A stretch of DNA of 64,000 bases from Actinokineospora inagensis DSM 44258 (GCF_000482865.1 NZ_AXWW01000027.1:48131-112130), one strand, 5' to 3'. Shown: positions 8,441 through 16,974, numbered from the stretch's first letter. Numbers and translations: made by a program. Notes: generated from the sequence alone by a model not told the origin.

Positions 8441-9373
8441 GTGAGTGCGAGTCAAATGACGCCAGAACACAGCGAGTCAAGCCCCCTGGTCCGCATTCGC
8501 TCCCTCCTGCCCGGCCTAGCCCGTGCGGAGCAGCGGGTGGCCAAGGTCGTGCTGGACAGCCCCTCCACCGTCGCCCGGCGGAGCATCACCGAGGTCGCCG
8601 AGGCCGCGGGCACCAGTGAGACCACGGTGACCCGGTTCTGCAAGGCGATCGGCGTCGGTGGCTACCCCGAACTGCGGATCGCCCTTGCCGCGGACACGGC
8701 CCGCACGGCCGCCCGCGCCGACCGGGACCTCGGCGGTGAGATCGCCCCCGAGGACGACCTGAAGACCGTGGTCGGCAAGGTCACCTTCGCCGACGCGCGC
8801 GCCGTCGAGGAGACCGCAGAGCAACTCGACGTCGACGTGCTCGCCAAGGTCGTCGAGGCGGTCGCCACCGCGGGCAGGGTCGACGTCTACGGCGTCGGCG
8901 CCAGCGCGTTCGTGGCCGCCGACCTCCAGCAGAAACTGCACCGCATCGGCCGGGTCAGCTTCGCCTGGAACGACACGCACATCATGCTGACCTCCGCCGC
9001 CGTCCTCGGCCCCGGCGACGTGGCCGTGGCCATCTCGCACACCGGCGCCACCGCCGACACGGTCGAGGCGCTGCGCACCGCCCGCGAACACGGGGCCACC
9101 ACGGTCGCGCTGACCAACTACCCGACGTCCCCGGTCGCCGAGGTGGCCGACCACGTGCTCACCACCGCGGCCAGGGAGACCACCTTCCGGTCCGGGGCGA
9201 CCGCCAGCCGGATCGCCCAACTGACCGTGGTCGACTGCCTGTTCATCGGGGTCGCCCAGCAGCACCTGGACCAGTCCATCCGGGCGCTGGACTCCACCAG
9301 GGACGCGGTCGGCACGCACCGCCTGGAGACCAGGCACGACGGGCGGCGCAAGCCGAGGGAGAACGGGAAATGA
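8441..9373 (+). CDS. murR: MurR/RpiR-family transcriptional regulator (HTH plus SIS domain)
   Basis: A 310-residue regulator. Residues ~10-85 are an RpiR-type helix-turn-helix (ITEVAEAAGTSETTVTRFCK), and residues ~130-280 are a SIS sugar-phosphate-binding domain (DVYGVGASAFVAADLQQKL, AISHTGATADTVEAL). In characterised systems MurR represses murQ and is relieved by MurNAc-6-phosphate. The adjacent murQ 44 bases downstream supports the same role. The leaderless promoter at 8406-8434 means the regulator can be expressed independently of nagZ-amiE. Confidence 0.9.
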   Translation: MSASQMTPEHSESSPLVRIRSLLPGLARAEQRVAKVVLDSPSTVARRSITEVAEAAGTSETTVTRFCKAIGVGGYPELRIALAADTARTAARADRDLGGEIAPEDDLKTVVGKVTFADARAVEETAEQLDVDVLAKVVEAVATAGRVDVYGVGASAFVAADLQQKLHRIGRVSFAWNDTHIMLTSAAVLGPGDVAVAISHTGATADTVEALRTAREHGATTVALTNYPTSPVAEVADHVLTTAARETTFRSGATASRIAQLTVVDCLFIGVAQQHLDQSIRALDSTRDAVGTHRLETRHDGRRKPRENGK

Positions 9374-9416
9374 GACCGGGTGCGCGGGGAGACCGCGTCG
9401 GGGAGGGGGACCCGAG

Positions 9417-10343
9417 ATGACCGTGCCACGCCAGTCGGTCCACGTCGATTCCCCGACCGAGCGGCGCAACCCGCGCACCACGGAGATCGACCGGATGTCG
9501 ACGTTGGACATCCTCCGCACCATCAACACCGAGGACCAACTGGTCCCCGCCGCCGTCGGCGCGGCGTTACCCCAGTTGGGCCGGGCGGTCGACATGGCCA
9601 CCGAGGCCCTCCGCACCGGACACCGGGTGCACTACGTGGGGGCGGGGACATCGGGGCGGCTCGCGACGCTCGACGCGGCCGAACTGAGCCCCACGTACAA
9701 CGTCCCCGACGGGTGGTTCGTCGTACACCACGCAGGCGGCGCGGGAGCCCTGCGGGAAGCCGTCGAAGGAGCCGAGGACGACGAACGAGCGGGCGCCGCG
9801 GAGATGAACCGCGACGCCAGGGCCGGGGACTTCGTGCTCGGACTCACCGCATCCGGACGAACCCCGTACGTACTGGCGGCACTGGCCGCCGCGCACGAAC
9901 TGGGCGCGACGACCGCGTTGGTCTCCAACAACCCCGACGCCGTCCGCGCACCCGGCGTCGACCTGGTGATCTCCGTGGACACCGGCCCGGAAGCGATCTC
10001 GGGATCGACGCGGATGAAAGCGGGAACGGCGCAGAAGATCCTGCTGACCACGTTCTCCACGGCGGTCATGGTGAAGATGGGGCGCACGTACTCGAACCTC
10101 ATGGTGAGCATGCGGGCGACCAACGCGAAACTGCGTGGGCGGAGTCTGCGGATCTTGCGGGAGGCCACGGGGTCAGGGCAACAGGAGTGTGCTGCGGCTT
10201 TATTGGCGGCGCATGGGGATTTGAAGGTAGCGATGGTGCATTTACTGTCGGGGGTGGATGTACGGGACGCCGGGCGGGCGTTGGCTGAGGCTGGGGGGCA
10301 TGTGCGGGCGGCGTTGGGGATGTTGGGGGCGCACGTTTTTTAG
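9417..10343 (+). CDS. murQ: N-acetylmuramic acid 6-phosphate etherase
   Basis: A 308-residue cytoplasmic SIS-domain enzyme that cleaves the lactyl ether of MurNAc-6-P to GlcNAc-6-P and D-lactate. Family signatures are visible in order: HYVGAGTSGRLATLDAAELS, GLTASGRTPYVLAAL, and the C-terminal SGSTRMKAGTAQKILL with NLMVSMRATNAKL. Length matches bacterial MurQ (~300). ATG 9417 has GGGAGGGGG upstream. Last gene of the MurNAc-recycling cluster. I see no MurP-type PTS permease or NamZ in the window, so MurNAc uptake and phosphorylation must be encoded elsewhere. Confidence 0.95.
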   Translation: MTVPRQSVHVDSPTERRNPRTTEIDRMSTLDILRTINTEDQLVPAAVGAALPQLGRAVDMATEALRTGHRVHYVGAGTSGRLATLDAAELSPTYNVPDGWFVVHHAGGAGALREAVEGAEDDERAGAAEMNRDARAGDFVLGLTASGRTPYVLAALAAAHELGATTALVSNNPDAVRAPGVDLVISVDTGPEAISGSTRMKAGTAQKILLTTFSTAVMVKMGRTYSNLMVSMRATNAKLRGRSLRILREATGSGQQECAAALLAAHGDLKVAMVHLLSGVDVRDAGRALAEAGGHVRAALGMLGAHVF

Positions 10344-10765
10344 CGTTCTCGTGTGGATGCTCTTGTGTGGATGCTGGTGAGCTTGCTTGGTCGCCTTGGT
10401 TGTTTCGCCTTGGTTGTTTGACTGGCTTTGATCGTCTTGGGTTATGCCTTGATTGATTGCCCTGATTGTTCGCCTTGACTGTTGGTCTTCGTCGTTCGTT
10501 CTGTTCGTCCAGGTTTTCGTCTTGCTTTGTTCGTCTGAGTCGTTCGTCTGAGTCGTTCGTCTTGATTGTTCGGTCTTGGCGTGTGGATCTTGATGTGTGG
10601 ATCTTGGGCGCGGGTTTGTCGGTGTTTGAGGCTAGGCTGTGTATTCGGGTGCTTTGCTGGCGGTTGATCTTGGTGTGAGGGGGCACTGGGCCTCGGCTGC
10701 GCCTCGGGGTTCGGCCTGGTCGCCTTCGGCGACGCCGGCCTGGGGCGCCAGATTTTTCGGGCTGT

Positions 10766-10914
10766 GCCCGCTGGGGTGAAGTTGTTTTGTTTGGGGCCCC
10801 TGTGCGGTGGCCTGGGTAAGGCTAAAAGGCGGGGCCACTGGAAAGCGCGGCCTTACCCGCCGGCCGGCTTAGGCCACCGCCTCCCCCAAACAAAACAACT
10901 CCACCCCAGCGGGC
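10766..10914. repeat. 149-bp near-perfect inverted repeat (MITE-like or RNA hairpin)
   Basis: The left arm 10766-10813 begins GCCCGCTGGGGTGAAGTTG and the right arm 10866-10914 is its reverse complement with one substitution and a short indel. An inner 9-bp stem (GGGTAAGGC 10814-10822 with GCCTTACCC 10850-10858) continues the hairpin. No transposase and no clear target-site duplication are visible, so a non-autonomous element is only a possibility. Confidence 0.8.
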
Positions 10915-10930
10915 GGTTGGCATCGGCGGG

Positions 10931-11225
10931 TTTCGAGGCGCGTGGGGCGGGTTGGCGGCCTTTGTTGATGGAGGGTGGGTTTTGAGGTGCGCGGTGCTGG
11001 TTGGTCGTGGTGCCTCGTCGATGTGGGGTGGGGTTTTGAGACGCGCGGGGTGGGTTGGCGGCCTTTGTCGATGTGGGTGGGGTTTTGAGACGCGCGGGGT
11101 GGGGTGGAGCTTCGTCGATGGCTTGGGGGGTTTGAGGCGCGCAGGGTGGGGGTGTCGCTTGGTTGATGGGGCTTGGGTTTCGAGGCGCGCGGTGGGGGTG
11201 TGGTTCTTGCGCGGGCGCGGGTGGG
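10931..11225 (+). repeat. Degenerate ~50-bp tandem repeat, six copies
   Basis: Copies start with TTTCGAGGCGCG or TTTTGAGACGCGCGG at 10931, 10981, 11035, 11084, 11131 and 11178, giving periods of 47-54 bases. Copies diverge by substitutions. The period is not consistently a multiple of three, which argues against a coding repeat. Confidence 0.75.
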
Positions 11226-11247
11226 GTGTCGTGTGTGGACAGTGGTG

Positions 11248-11988
11248 TTAGGGCTGTGGGGGGATGGCGGCGGTGGCGATGGTGGTGGCTTCTTGGGCGC
11301 CTTGGGTGATGGCGTGGCAGGAGAAGGTGATCCAGTCCGCTATGGCGGTTGGGTCGCCGGTGGCGAAGGCGGCGGTGGTGGTGCGGTAGCGGGGGGCTTG
11401 GCGGAGGTAGGCGACTTCGGGGACGGTCAGGCCCTTGGGGTCAAGGCCGGTGCTGATGAGGGTGAGGCGGGCGGCGGCGCGGGCGATGACGCCGTTGGCG
11501 GTGGGGAAGGGGGACAGCGCCAGGAGTTCGGCGTGGACGATGGCGGCGAGGATGGGGCCGGGGGCCTTGGTTCCGCCCGCGACCAGGTTCGCGAGGAGGT
11601 CGAGGCGGCTGGTGATGTCGGGGTCGGGGCGGGGGCGGCCCAGTTGCGACTGGTCGGTGAGGTCGGCGGCGGCGAGGACGTGGAGGCGGGCGAGGGCTTG
11701 TCGGGGGGCGCGTTCCCAGGTGGGGAGGAGGGGGCCGAGGGCTTCGGCGACGCGCAGGGAGCCTGCCAGGACCGGGTCGGTGACCGTGCCTTCCGTGGGG
11801 ATTTCGGCTCGGCCGCCGTCCAGCACCGCGGAGGCGCGGGCGGCGCGGACTGAGGCTTCGGCGGCGGTGGTGGGCCAGCCGCGGCGGTTGGTGGGGTGGC
11901 GGTGGACCTCGGCGACCGAGTCGCGGGCGGTGGTGACGGCCTCGGCGACGCCGGGGAGGTCGAGGAGGGGGGCCAGCGGGTCGGTCAC
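11248..11988 (-). CDS. Fic-fold protein with degenerate active-site motif
   Basis: A 246-residue, mostly alpha-helical protein resembling the Fic-like proteins that actinobacteria carry near acs. Where Fic AMP-transferases have HPFxDGNGRxxR, this protein reads SPFPTANGVIAR: the catalytic His is Ser and the phosphate-binding Gly and Arg are lost, so AMPylation as in classical Fic enzymes is unlikely. The GTG start at 11988 is preceded by a TACAGT box six bases away (11995-12000, minus strand), fitting a leaderless transcript. It follows the GGDEF gene on the same strand after 40 bases. Its role is unknown. Confidence 0.65.
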   Translation of the reverse strand: MTDPLAPLLDLPGVAEAVTTARDSVAEVHRHPTNRRGWPTTAAEASVRAARASAVLDGGRAEIPTEGTVTDPVLAGSLRVAEALGPLLPTWERAPRQALARLHVLAAADLTDQSQLGRPRPDPDITSRLDLLANLVAGGTKAPGPILAAIVHAELLALSPFPTANGVIARAAARLTLISTGLDPKGLTVPEVAYLRQAPRYRTTTAAFATGDPTAIADWITFSCHAITQGAQEATTIATAAIPPQP

Positions 11989-12028
11989 GAGGGGACTGTA
12001 CCGACGAGTTGGCACACGGGGTGGACGG

Positions 12029-13441
12029 TCAGCCGGGGTAGCCGACCGGTGGGTCACCGGCCAGTTGGGACCCGGGGTGGGTGCGCGGGCCGGGGAGCGG
12101 AACGGACGGGGTGACCCGGACCTGGTTGCGGCCGCTGTCCTTGGCCTCGGCGAGGGCCTGGTCGGCGAAGTCCTGCAGGGTGACGAGGTCGGTGCCGTGT
12201 TCGGGGGACAGCGCGATGCCGCCGGAGATGGTGAAGTTGCCGACCAGCTCGGTGCGGCCGCCCGCGGCCTTGGTGAGTTCCACGTTCATCGCGGCGACGG
12301 CGGTGCGGATGCGTTCGGCTATCACCCAGGCGTCGGCGCGGGAGGTGCTGGGGAGGAGGACGGAGAACTCCTCGCCGCCCCAGCGGCAGACCAGGTCGTC
12401 GCGGCGGACGCTGGTGCGCAGCACCGCGGCGAGGGCCTTGAGGACCTCGTTGGCGCCCAGGTGGCCCAGGCGGGAGTTGACCTGTTTGAACCGATCCAGG
12501 TCGAACATCATCACGGCGGTGGGGCGGCGGCGGGCCTGGTCGGCGACCAGGGCGAGCGCCGCGGCCGGGTTGAAGCTGCGCTGGTTGGCCAGGCCGGTCA
12601 GCGGGTCGTGCAGGGCGTCCACCTCAAGGCGGTCCCGTTCCAGCTCCAACTGCTCGATGCGCTGGGTGTGCCGGGTGTACCCGACGACCACGACGGACAG
12701 GGCGGCCAGCAACAGTCCGTACGCAACACCCGCCGCCCAGGCCGCGATGAGACCCAGGCACAGGGTGATGGCGAGATCCGCGTTCTCCTTGCGGTTACCG
12801 AGGATCGACACCCACGACCAGTCGCCGCGCAGTCCGCGGGCGACACCGATGACCACCGTCTGCGCCGCGTAGTACACCGTGAACGCCGCGGCGACCGCGA
12901 AAGTCGCGCTGAGGACCTGGTTCGGCTCCACCGGGGCGCCGCGCACCCAGTCGTGCACCGGGGTCGCGGTGGCCAACGCCTGGGCGGCGAGGGCGGACGA
13001 GGTGATGGCCGCCGTGGTGAACAGGTAGCGGCCGGGTGGTTTCCGGGCGATGAAGTACCGCCGCAGCCGGATAACCAGAACGAGGGCCACGACGAGCGGC
13101 GCCGGTAGTACTAGGGCGCCCGCGCACGTCCACACGCCCGTGTGGTCGATGTGCTCCCCCGACAGATGCGCGGCCCTGCGTCGTTCTTCCGCCGGTCGCG
13201 TTGCCTCCATGTGCAGTATCGCGAACGCGGTGAGCAGCGCGAACAGCCGGAGTGACAACGCGTCCGGCAAGCCCGCCGTCACCACTCCGGCGACCGCCCA
13301 TGCGAAGATCGTGACCTCGGCCGCCACGATCCACAGGAACCCACCGGGGGTCGTGTGGGCGAGGAGGTCGAATCCCCTTATCCGGCGGGGTAGGGGCAGA
13401 CCGGCCGAGCGTGAGCCCCGGGGACTTGTCAGACTGGGCAT
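12029..13441 (-). CDS. Membrane-bound GGDEF-domain diguanylate cyclase
   Basis: A 470-residue protein with an N-terminal membrane sensor of several helices (residues ~25-265; for example GFLWIVAAEVTIFAWAVAGV), a coiled linker and a C-terminal GGDEF domain. The active-site loop is WGGEEFSVLLP, compatible with cyclic-di-GMP synthesis. An RxxD inhibitory-site motif (RRDD) lies exactly five residues before GGEEF, so product feedback is likely. ATG 13441 has AAAGGGGG upstream; longer upstream extensions of the frame lack a ribosome-binding site. No EAL partner is present nearby. Confidence 0.9.
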   Translation of the reverse strand: MPSLTSPRGSRSAGLPLPRRIRGFDLLAHTTPGGFLWIVAAEVTIFAWAVAGVVTAGLPDALSLRLFALLTAFAILHMEATRPAEERRRAAHLSGEHIDHTGVWTCAGALVLPAPLVVALVLVIRLRRYFIARKPPGRYLFTTAAITSSALAAQALATATPVHDWVRGAPVEPNQVLSATFAVAAAFTVYYAAQTVVIGVARGLRGDWSWVSILGNRKENADLAITLCLGLIAAWAAGVAYGLLLAALSVVVVGYTRHTQRIEQLELERDRLEVDALHDPLTGLANQRSFNPAAALALVADQARRRPTAVMMFDLDRFKQVNSRLGHLGANEVLKALAAVLRTSVRRDDLVCRWGGEEFSVLLPSTSRADAWVIAERIRTAVAAMNVELTKAAGGRTELVGNFTISGGIALSPEHGTDLVTLQDFADQALAEAKDSGRNQVRVTPSVPLPGPRTHPGSQLAGDPPVGYPG

Positions 13442-13532
13442 TGTCCCCCTTTGCGACAGACGAGACACTGGACGTGACCCGCGGCGGGCGGGTGACGTTC
13501 GGTCCAGCCGGACCCGATAGGGAGGTAGCGCC

Positions 13533-13553
13533 GTGCGGAACCGCGAGTACTGA
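13533..13553 (+). CDS. Hexapeptide mini-ORF (V/M)RNREY, copy 1
   Basis: GTG followed by five sense codons and TGA encodes VRNREY (read as MRNREY). GGGAGG at 13520-13525 sits seven bases upstream, an excellent Shine-Dalgarno arrangement. The same peptide is encoded 80 bases downstream with its own strong site. It is too short to be a folded protein; a regulatory leader peptide or signalling/inhibitory peptide is possible. I do not recognise it as any described leader. Confidence 0.4.
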   Translation: MRNREY

Positions 13554-13612
13554 GCCGAGTGGCCCCAACCCCAGTCGTCGAGCCAGTTGTCCGCACCGTC
13601 GAGGAGGCCACG

Positions 13613-13633
13613 ATGCGCAACCGCGAGTACTGA
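13613..13633 (+). CDS. Hexapeptide mini-ORF MRNREY, copy 2
   Basis: ATG plus five codons and TGA encode MRNREY, identical to copy 1. GAGGAGG at 13601-13607 lies five bases upstream. The 15 bases from Asn to the stop codon are identical in the two copies, while the surrounding sequence, including the ribosome-binding sites, is not. Conservation is therefore confined to the peptide-coding part. The next downstream gene on this strand is acs, 600 bases away. Confidence 0.4.
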   Translation: MRNREY

Positions 13634-14234
13634 TCCCGGGTCACGCCACCACCACCTTCGCCGACCGACGCCCCCGGCCGCCCGCGGGAACCCCTGCGCG
13701 CAGCCTATGTTCTCCACCACACGAGCGGGTGCGACGGCAGGTGAAACCGGTGTCGGGCGGGCCGGTGCGGGTCCGTTCGAGCCGACTGAACCAACCGAGT
13801 CGACCGAGTCGACCGGGGTGCGCGGCGACGCCGACCGGGCGGGGCGAACCCTGCGCCCCGCGGTCCGGCCGCAGACCACCGGGAACCGCCTGAACAGCGC
13901 GCCTGCCCCGGCGATGTGCCCCCCACTGCCTGGTTCCTCCCACCACCCGCCCCCACTTCCCCACCCGCCATCGGCCCCGACCTGGCAGGCCAACCGCCGG
14001 GTTCGGTGTCGACGTCGACCACGGTACGTCTCCACCAGGCTACTTTCCGCCGATTCGGTGGAGGACAGCCGAACGGAGCAGATGCCCCCCGATCGGACGA
14101 ACTCCGGACTGTGCCCTACTGGTCTATACCTATGCGGTGTCGGACTGTCGGGCGGACGCGCGGACCACTAGATTCCACTCGACACCCGGCCGCGCCCGCC
14201 GAGAAGCCGGAGATTCACCGAGGAGGTCAGGTCC

Positions 14235-16211
14235 ATGACCGAGCAGTCCGGTCAGAGCCCAACGCTGGACAACTTGTCGACGGAGAGCCGTTCGTTCGCC
14301 CCGTCCGAGGAGTTCACCGCGGCGGCGAACGTGCGGGCGGCGGCCTACGAGCGGGGCAGCGCCGACCGTGCGGCGTTCTGGGCCGAGCAAGCGGACCGGC
14401 TCACCTGGGAGACCCGCTGGTCACGTGTGTTGGACTGGGACGACGCGCCGTTCGCGAAGTGGTTCGTCGGCGGCAAGCTCAACGTCGCGGTGAACTGTGT
14501 CGACCGTCACGTCGAGGCGGGGCTGGGCGACCGGGTCGCCATCCACTGGGTGGGTGAGCCCGGTGACACCCGCGACATCACCTACCGCGACCTGCTGCGC
14601 GAGGTGTCCAAGACCGCGAACGCGCTGACCGAACTGGGCCTCGAGGCCGGTGACCGGGTCGCCATCCAGATGCCGATGCTGCCCGAGGCGATCTTCTCGA
14701 TGCTCGCCTGCGCCCGGCTCGGCCTGGTGCACAGCGTCGTGTTCGGCGGGTTCTCCTCGACCGCGCTGCGCTCGCGGATCGAGGACGCCGAGGCCAAGCT
14801 GCTGATCACCTCGGACGGCCAGTACCGGCGCGGCGCACCGGCGCCGATGAAGGACAACACCGACGAGGCCACCGCGCACACCCCGTCCATCGAGCACGTG
14901 CTGGTGGTGCGCCGCACCGGCGGCGAGGTCGGCTGGACCGAGGGCCGCGACCTGTGGTGGCACGACGTGGTCGACCGCCAGGCCGAGACGCACACCCCCG
15001 AGGCGTTCGACTCCGAGCACCCGCTGTTCATCCTCTACACGAGCGGGACCACCGGTAACCCCAAGGGAATCCTGCACACCTCGGGCGGTTACCTCACCCA
15101 GACCTCTTACACCCACCACGCGGTCTTCGACCTCAAGCCGGAGTCCGACGTGTACTGGTGCACCGCCGACATCGGCTGGATCACCGGGCACTCGTACATC
15201 GTCTACGGGCCGCTGTCGAACGCGGTGACGCAGGTGGTCTACGAGGGCACGCCGAACACCCCGCACGAGGGTCGGCACTGGGAGATCATCCAGCAGCACA
15301 AGGTGTCCATCTACTACACGGCGCCGACGCTGATCCGCACGTTCATGAAGTGGGGCAACGAGATCCCCGCCCGCTACGACCTGTCCAGCCTGCGCGTGCT
15401 CGGCAGCGTCGGCGAGCCGATCAACCCCGAGGCGTGGATCTGGTACCGCGAGCACGTCGGCGCCAACCGCACCCCGATCGTGGACACCTGGTGGCAGACC
15501 GAGACCGGCGCCATCATGATCAGCCCGCTGCCCGGGGTGACGCACACGAAGCCGGGCTCGGCGCAGCGGCCGCTGCCGGGTATCTCCGCCAAGGTCGTCG
15601 ACGACCAGGGTGTGGAGGTCCAGCACGGCGGCGGCGGGTACCTGGTGCTCGACCAGCCGTGGCCGTCGATGCTGCGCGGCGTGTGGGGCGACGAGGAGCG
15701 CTACCGCGACACGTACTGGTCCCGGTTCGCCGACCTCGGCTACTACTTCGCCGGTGACGGCGCCAAGTACGACAACGACGGCGACATCTGGCTGCTGGGC
15801 CGGGTCGACGACGTGATGAACGTGTCCGGGCACCGCATCTCCACCACCGAGGTCGAGTCGGCGCTCGTGTCGCACCCGACGGTGGCCGAGGCGGCCGTGG
15901 TCGGCGCGGCCGACCCGACCACCGGCCAGGGCATCGTGGCGTTCGTCATCCTGCGCGGCTCGGCGCGGGCGGACGAGGGCACCGTGAAGACGCTGCGCGA
16001 CCACGTGGCCACCGAGATCGGCCCGATCGCCAAGCCGCGGCAGATCCTGGTGGTCAACGAGCTGCCGAAGACCCGCAGCGGCAAGATCATGCGGCGGCTG
16101 CTGCGCGACGTGGCGGAGAACCGGGCGATCGGCGACACCACGACGCTGGCCGACTCGACGGTGATGGACCTCATCTCCAGCGGCCTGAAGACCAGCACCA
16201 CAGAGGACTGA
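14235..16211 (+). CDS. acs: Acetyl-CoA synthetase
   Basis: A 658-residue AMP-forming acetate-CoA ligase, full length for the family. Visible motifs: the P-loop YTSGTTGNPKGIL, the acetate-pocket/adenylate region VDTWWQTETGAIMISPLPG, the hinge LLGRVDDVMNVSGHRIST, and the acetylation-controlled catalytic lysine in LPKTRSGKIMRRLLRD. ATG 14235 has GAGGAGG nine bases upstream. It feeds acetate into acetyl-CoA. The lysine motif means that protein acetylation, often cAMP-linked in actinobacteria, could switch it off; crp is encoded 8 kb away. Equivalent of Rv3667. Confidence 0.97.
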   Translation: MTEQSGQSPTLDNLSTESRSFAPSEEFTAAANVRAAAYERGSADRAAFWAEQADRLTWETRWSRVLDWDDAPFAKWFVGGKLNVAVNCVDRHVEAGLGDRVAIHWVGEPGDTRDITYRDLLREVSKTANALTELGLEAGDRVAIQMPMLPEAIFSMLACARLGLVHSVVFGGFSSTALRSRIEDAEAKLLITSDGQYRRGAPAPMKDNTDEATAHTPSIEHVLVVRRTGGEVGWTEGRDLWWHDVVDRQAETHTPEAFDSEHPLFILYTSGTTGNPKGILHTSGGYLTQTSYTHHAVFDLKPESDVYWCTADIGWITGHSYIVYGPLSNAVTQVVYEGTPNTPHEGRHWEIIQQHKVSIYYTAPTLIRTFMKWGNEIPARYDLSSLRVLGSVGEPINPEAWIWYREHVGANRTPIVDTWWQTETGAIMISPLPGVTHTKPGSAQRPLPGISAKVVDDQGVEVQHGGGGYLVLDQPWPSMLRGVWGDEERYRDTYWSRFADLGYYFAGDGAKYDNDGDIWLLGRVDDVMNVSGHRISTTEVESALVSHPTVAEAAVVGAADPTTGQGIVAFVILRGSARADEGTVKTLRDHVATEIGPIAKPRQILVVNELPKTRSGKIMRRLLRDVAENRAIGDTTTLADSTVMDLISSGLKTSTTED

Positions 16212-16220
16212 CCAACTCCC

Positions 16221-16259
16221 CCGAAACGCCCTCCACCTACCGGGTGGGGGGCGTTTCGG
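16221..16259. terminator. Bidirectional terminator between acs and plsC
   Basis: CCGAAACGCCCTCCACC pairs with GGGTGGGGGGCGTTTCGG around a four-base loop. It serves both convergent genes and includes the last codons of the plsC-like gene. Confidence 0.85.
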
Positions 16260-16974
16260 CGCGCAGGGTGGCGAGCAGGTCGGTGACCGCCTGCATGATG
16301 CGCTTGGTGGCCGCGTCGATCGTTTCCCGTTCGGTGCCAACGAGATCGGACAGGTCCACCGGGTCGCCCGCGATGATGTCGACGGTCTTGCGCGGGAACA
16401 ACCTCGGGAACTTGGCCGTAGTGGGTAACAAGCGGTGCGTGCCCCAGTTGACGACAGGAACAACGGGCGCGCCTGTCTCCAGCGCTACGCGCGCCACACC
16501 GCTCTTGACTCGCCGTGACGGCCAGAAGTCCTCGTCGTCGGAGAAACCCGCCTCAGGGAAGAAGATCACGCACTCGCCGCTCTCGATCGCTTTAACCGCA
16601 CCGAGGTAGGCGTGTCGGGCTTGGGCGGTGTTGCGCTCCACGGCGATGTGATGGCCCCCGTTGAGGACCCGCCCGACCAGTGGGATGCGCCACAGGCTCG
16701 CTTTCGCCAGGTATCGCGGGATCCGCCCGGCCGCCAGCGTGTACGCGGTGAGGGTGACCGGGTCGGCGAAGGACAGGTGGTTCGACACCAGCACCACCCC
16801 GCCGGTTTTGGGCAGCTTGTCCGCGCCGCGGAACCGCAGCCTGGTGACCAGGGCCATCAGCGGCCAGATGACGTCGATGGCCACGCTGTACCAGAAGCCC
16901 CGACCGCGCCGCGGCGTGCGGAACTGCAGGGCAAGGGCGCGCAGGGTGGACATGGGCCGGGTGGTCTCGCTCAC
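16237..16974 (-). CDS. plsC: 1-acyl-sn-glycerol-3-phosphate acyltransferase family protein
   Basis: About 245 residues with the lysophospholipid acyltransferase signature: HX4D in NHLSFADP, the glycerophosphate-binding region FFPEAGFSDDEDF, and APVVPVVNWG. One N-terminal hydrophobic segment (VIWPLMALVTRLRF) anchors it to the membrane. It should acylate lysophosphatidic acid or a related lipid. GTG 16974 is chosen as start; ATG 16953 is also possible. Convergent with acs and divergent from the VIT transporter gene. Confidence 0.85.
   Translation of the reverse strand: MSETTRPMSTLRALALQFRTPRRGRGFWYSVAIDVIWPLMALVTRLRFRGADKLPKTGGVVLVSNHLSFADPVTLTAYTLAAGRIPRYLAKASLWRIPLVGRVLNGGHHIAVERNTAQARHAYLGAVKAIESGECVIFFPEAGFSDDEDFWPSRRVKSGVARVALETGAPVVPVVNWGTHRLLPTTAKFPRLFPRKTVDIIAGDPVDLSDLVGTERETIDAATKRIMQAVTDLLATLRAETPPTR

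Larger units (their letters stand above)
10344..11247. other. Non-coding repeat-rich block between murQ and the Fic-like gene
   Basis: No credible gene. Positions 10344-10680 are unusually T/G-rich on the + strand, with short degenerate direct repeats (CGTTCGTCTGAGT twice near 10540, GTGTGGATCTTG twice near 10580). Next come a long inverted repeat (10766-10914) and a ~50-bp tandem repeat (10931-11225). The base composition differs sharply from the flanking genes. Confidence 0.7.
13442..14234. other. 793-bp divergent intergenic region upstream of acs
   Basis: Apart from the two hexapeptide ORFs at 13533 and 13613, no gene is convincing; the longer open frames lack codon bias and ribosome-binding sites. 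A short direct repeat of ACCGAGTCG lies near 13795-13815. The acs-proximal part has a TATACC/TACCTAT-like -10 region around 14125-14135 and a GAGGAGG ribosome-binding site directly before acs. Confidence 0.5.

Noticed and set aside
10344..10680. T/G-rich block as a decayed gene
   Set aside because: No frame gives a recognisable protein; short direct repeats explain the pattern better.
13634..14171. Open frames on both strands between the hexapeptide ORFs and acs
   Set aside because: They lack ribosome-binding sites and recognisable protein sequence, and several overlap the likely acs promoter.
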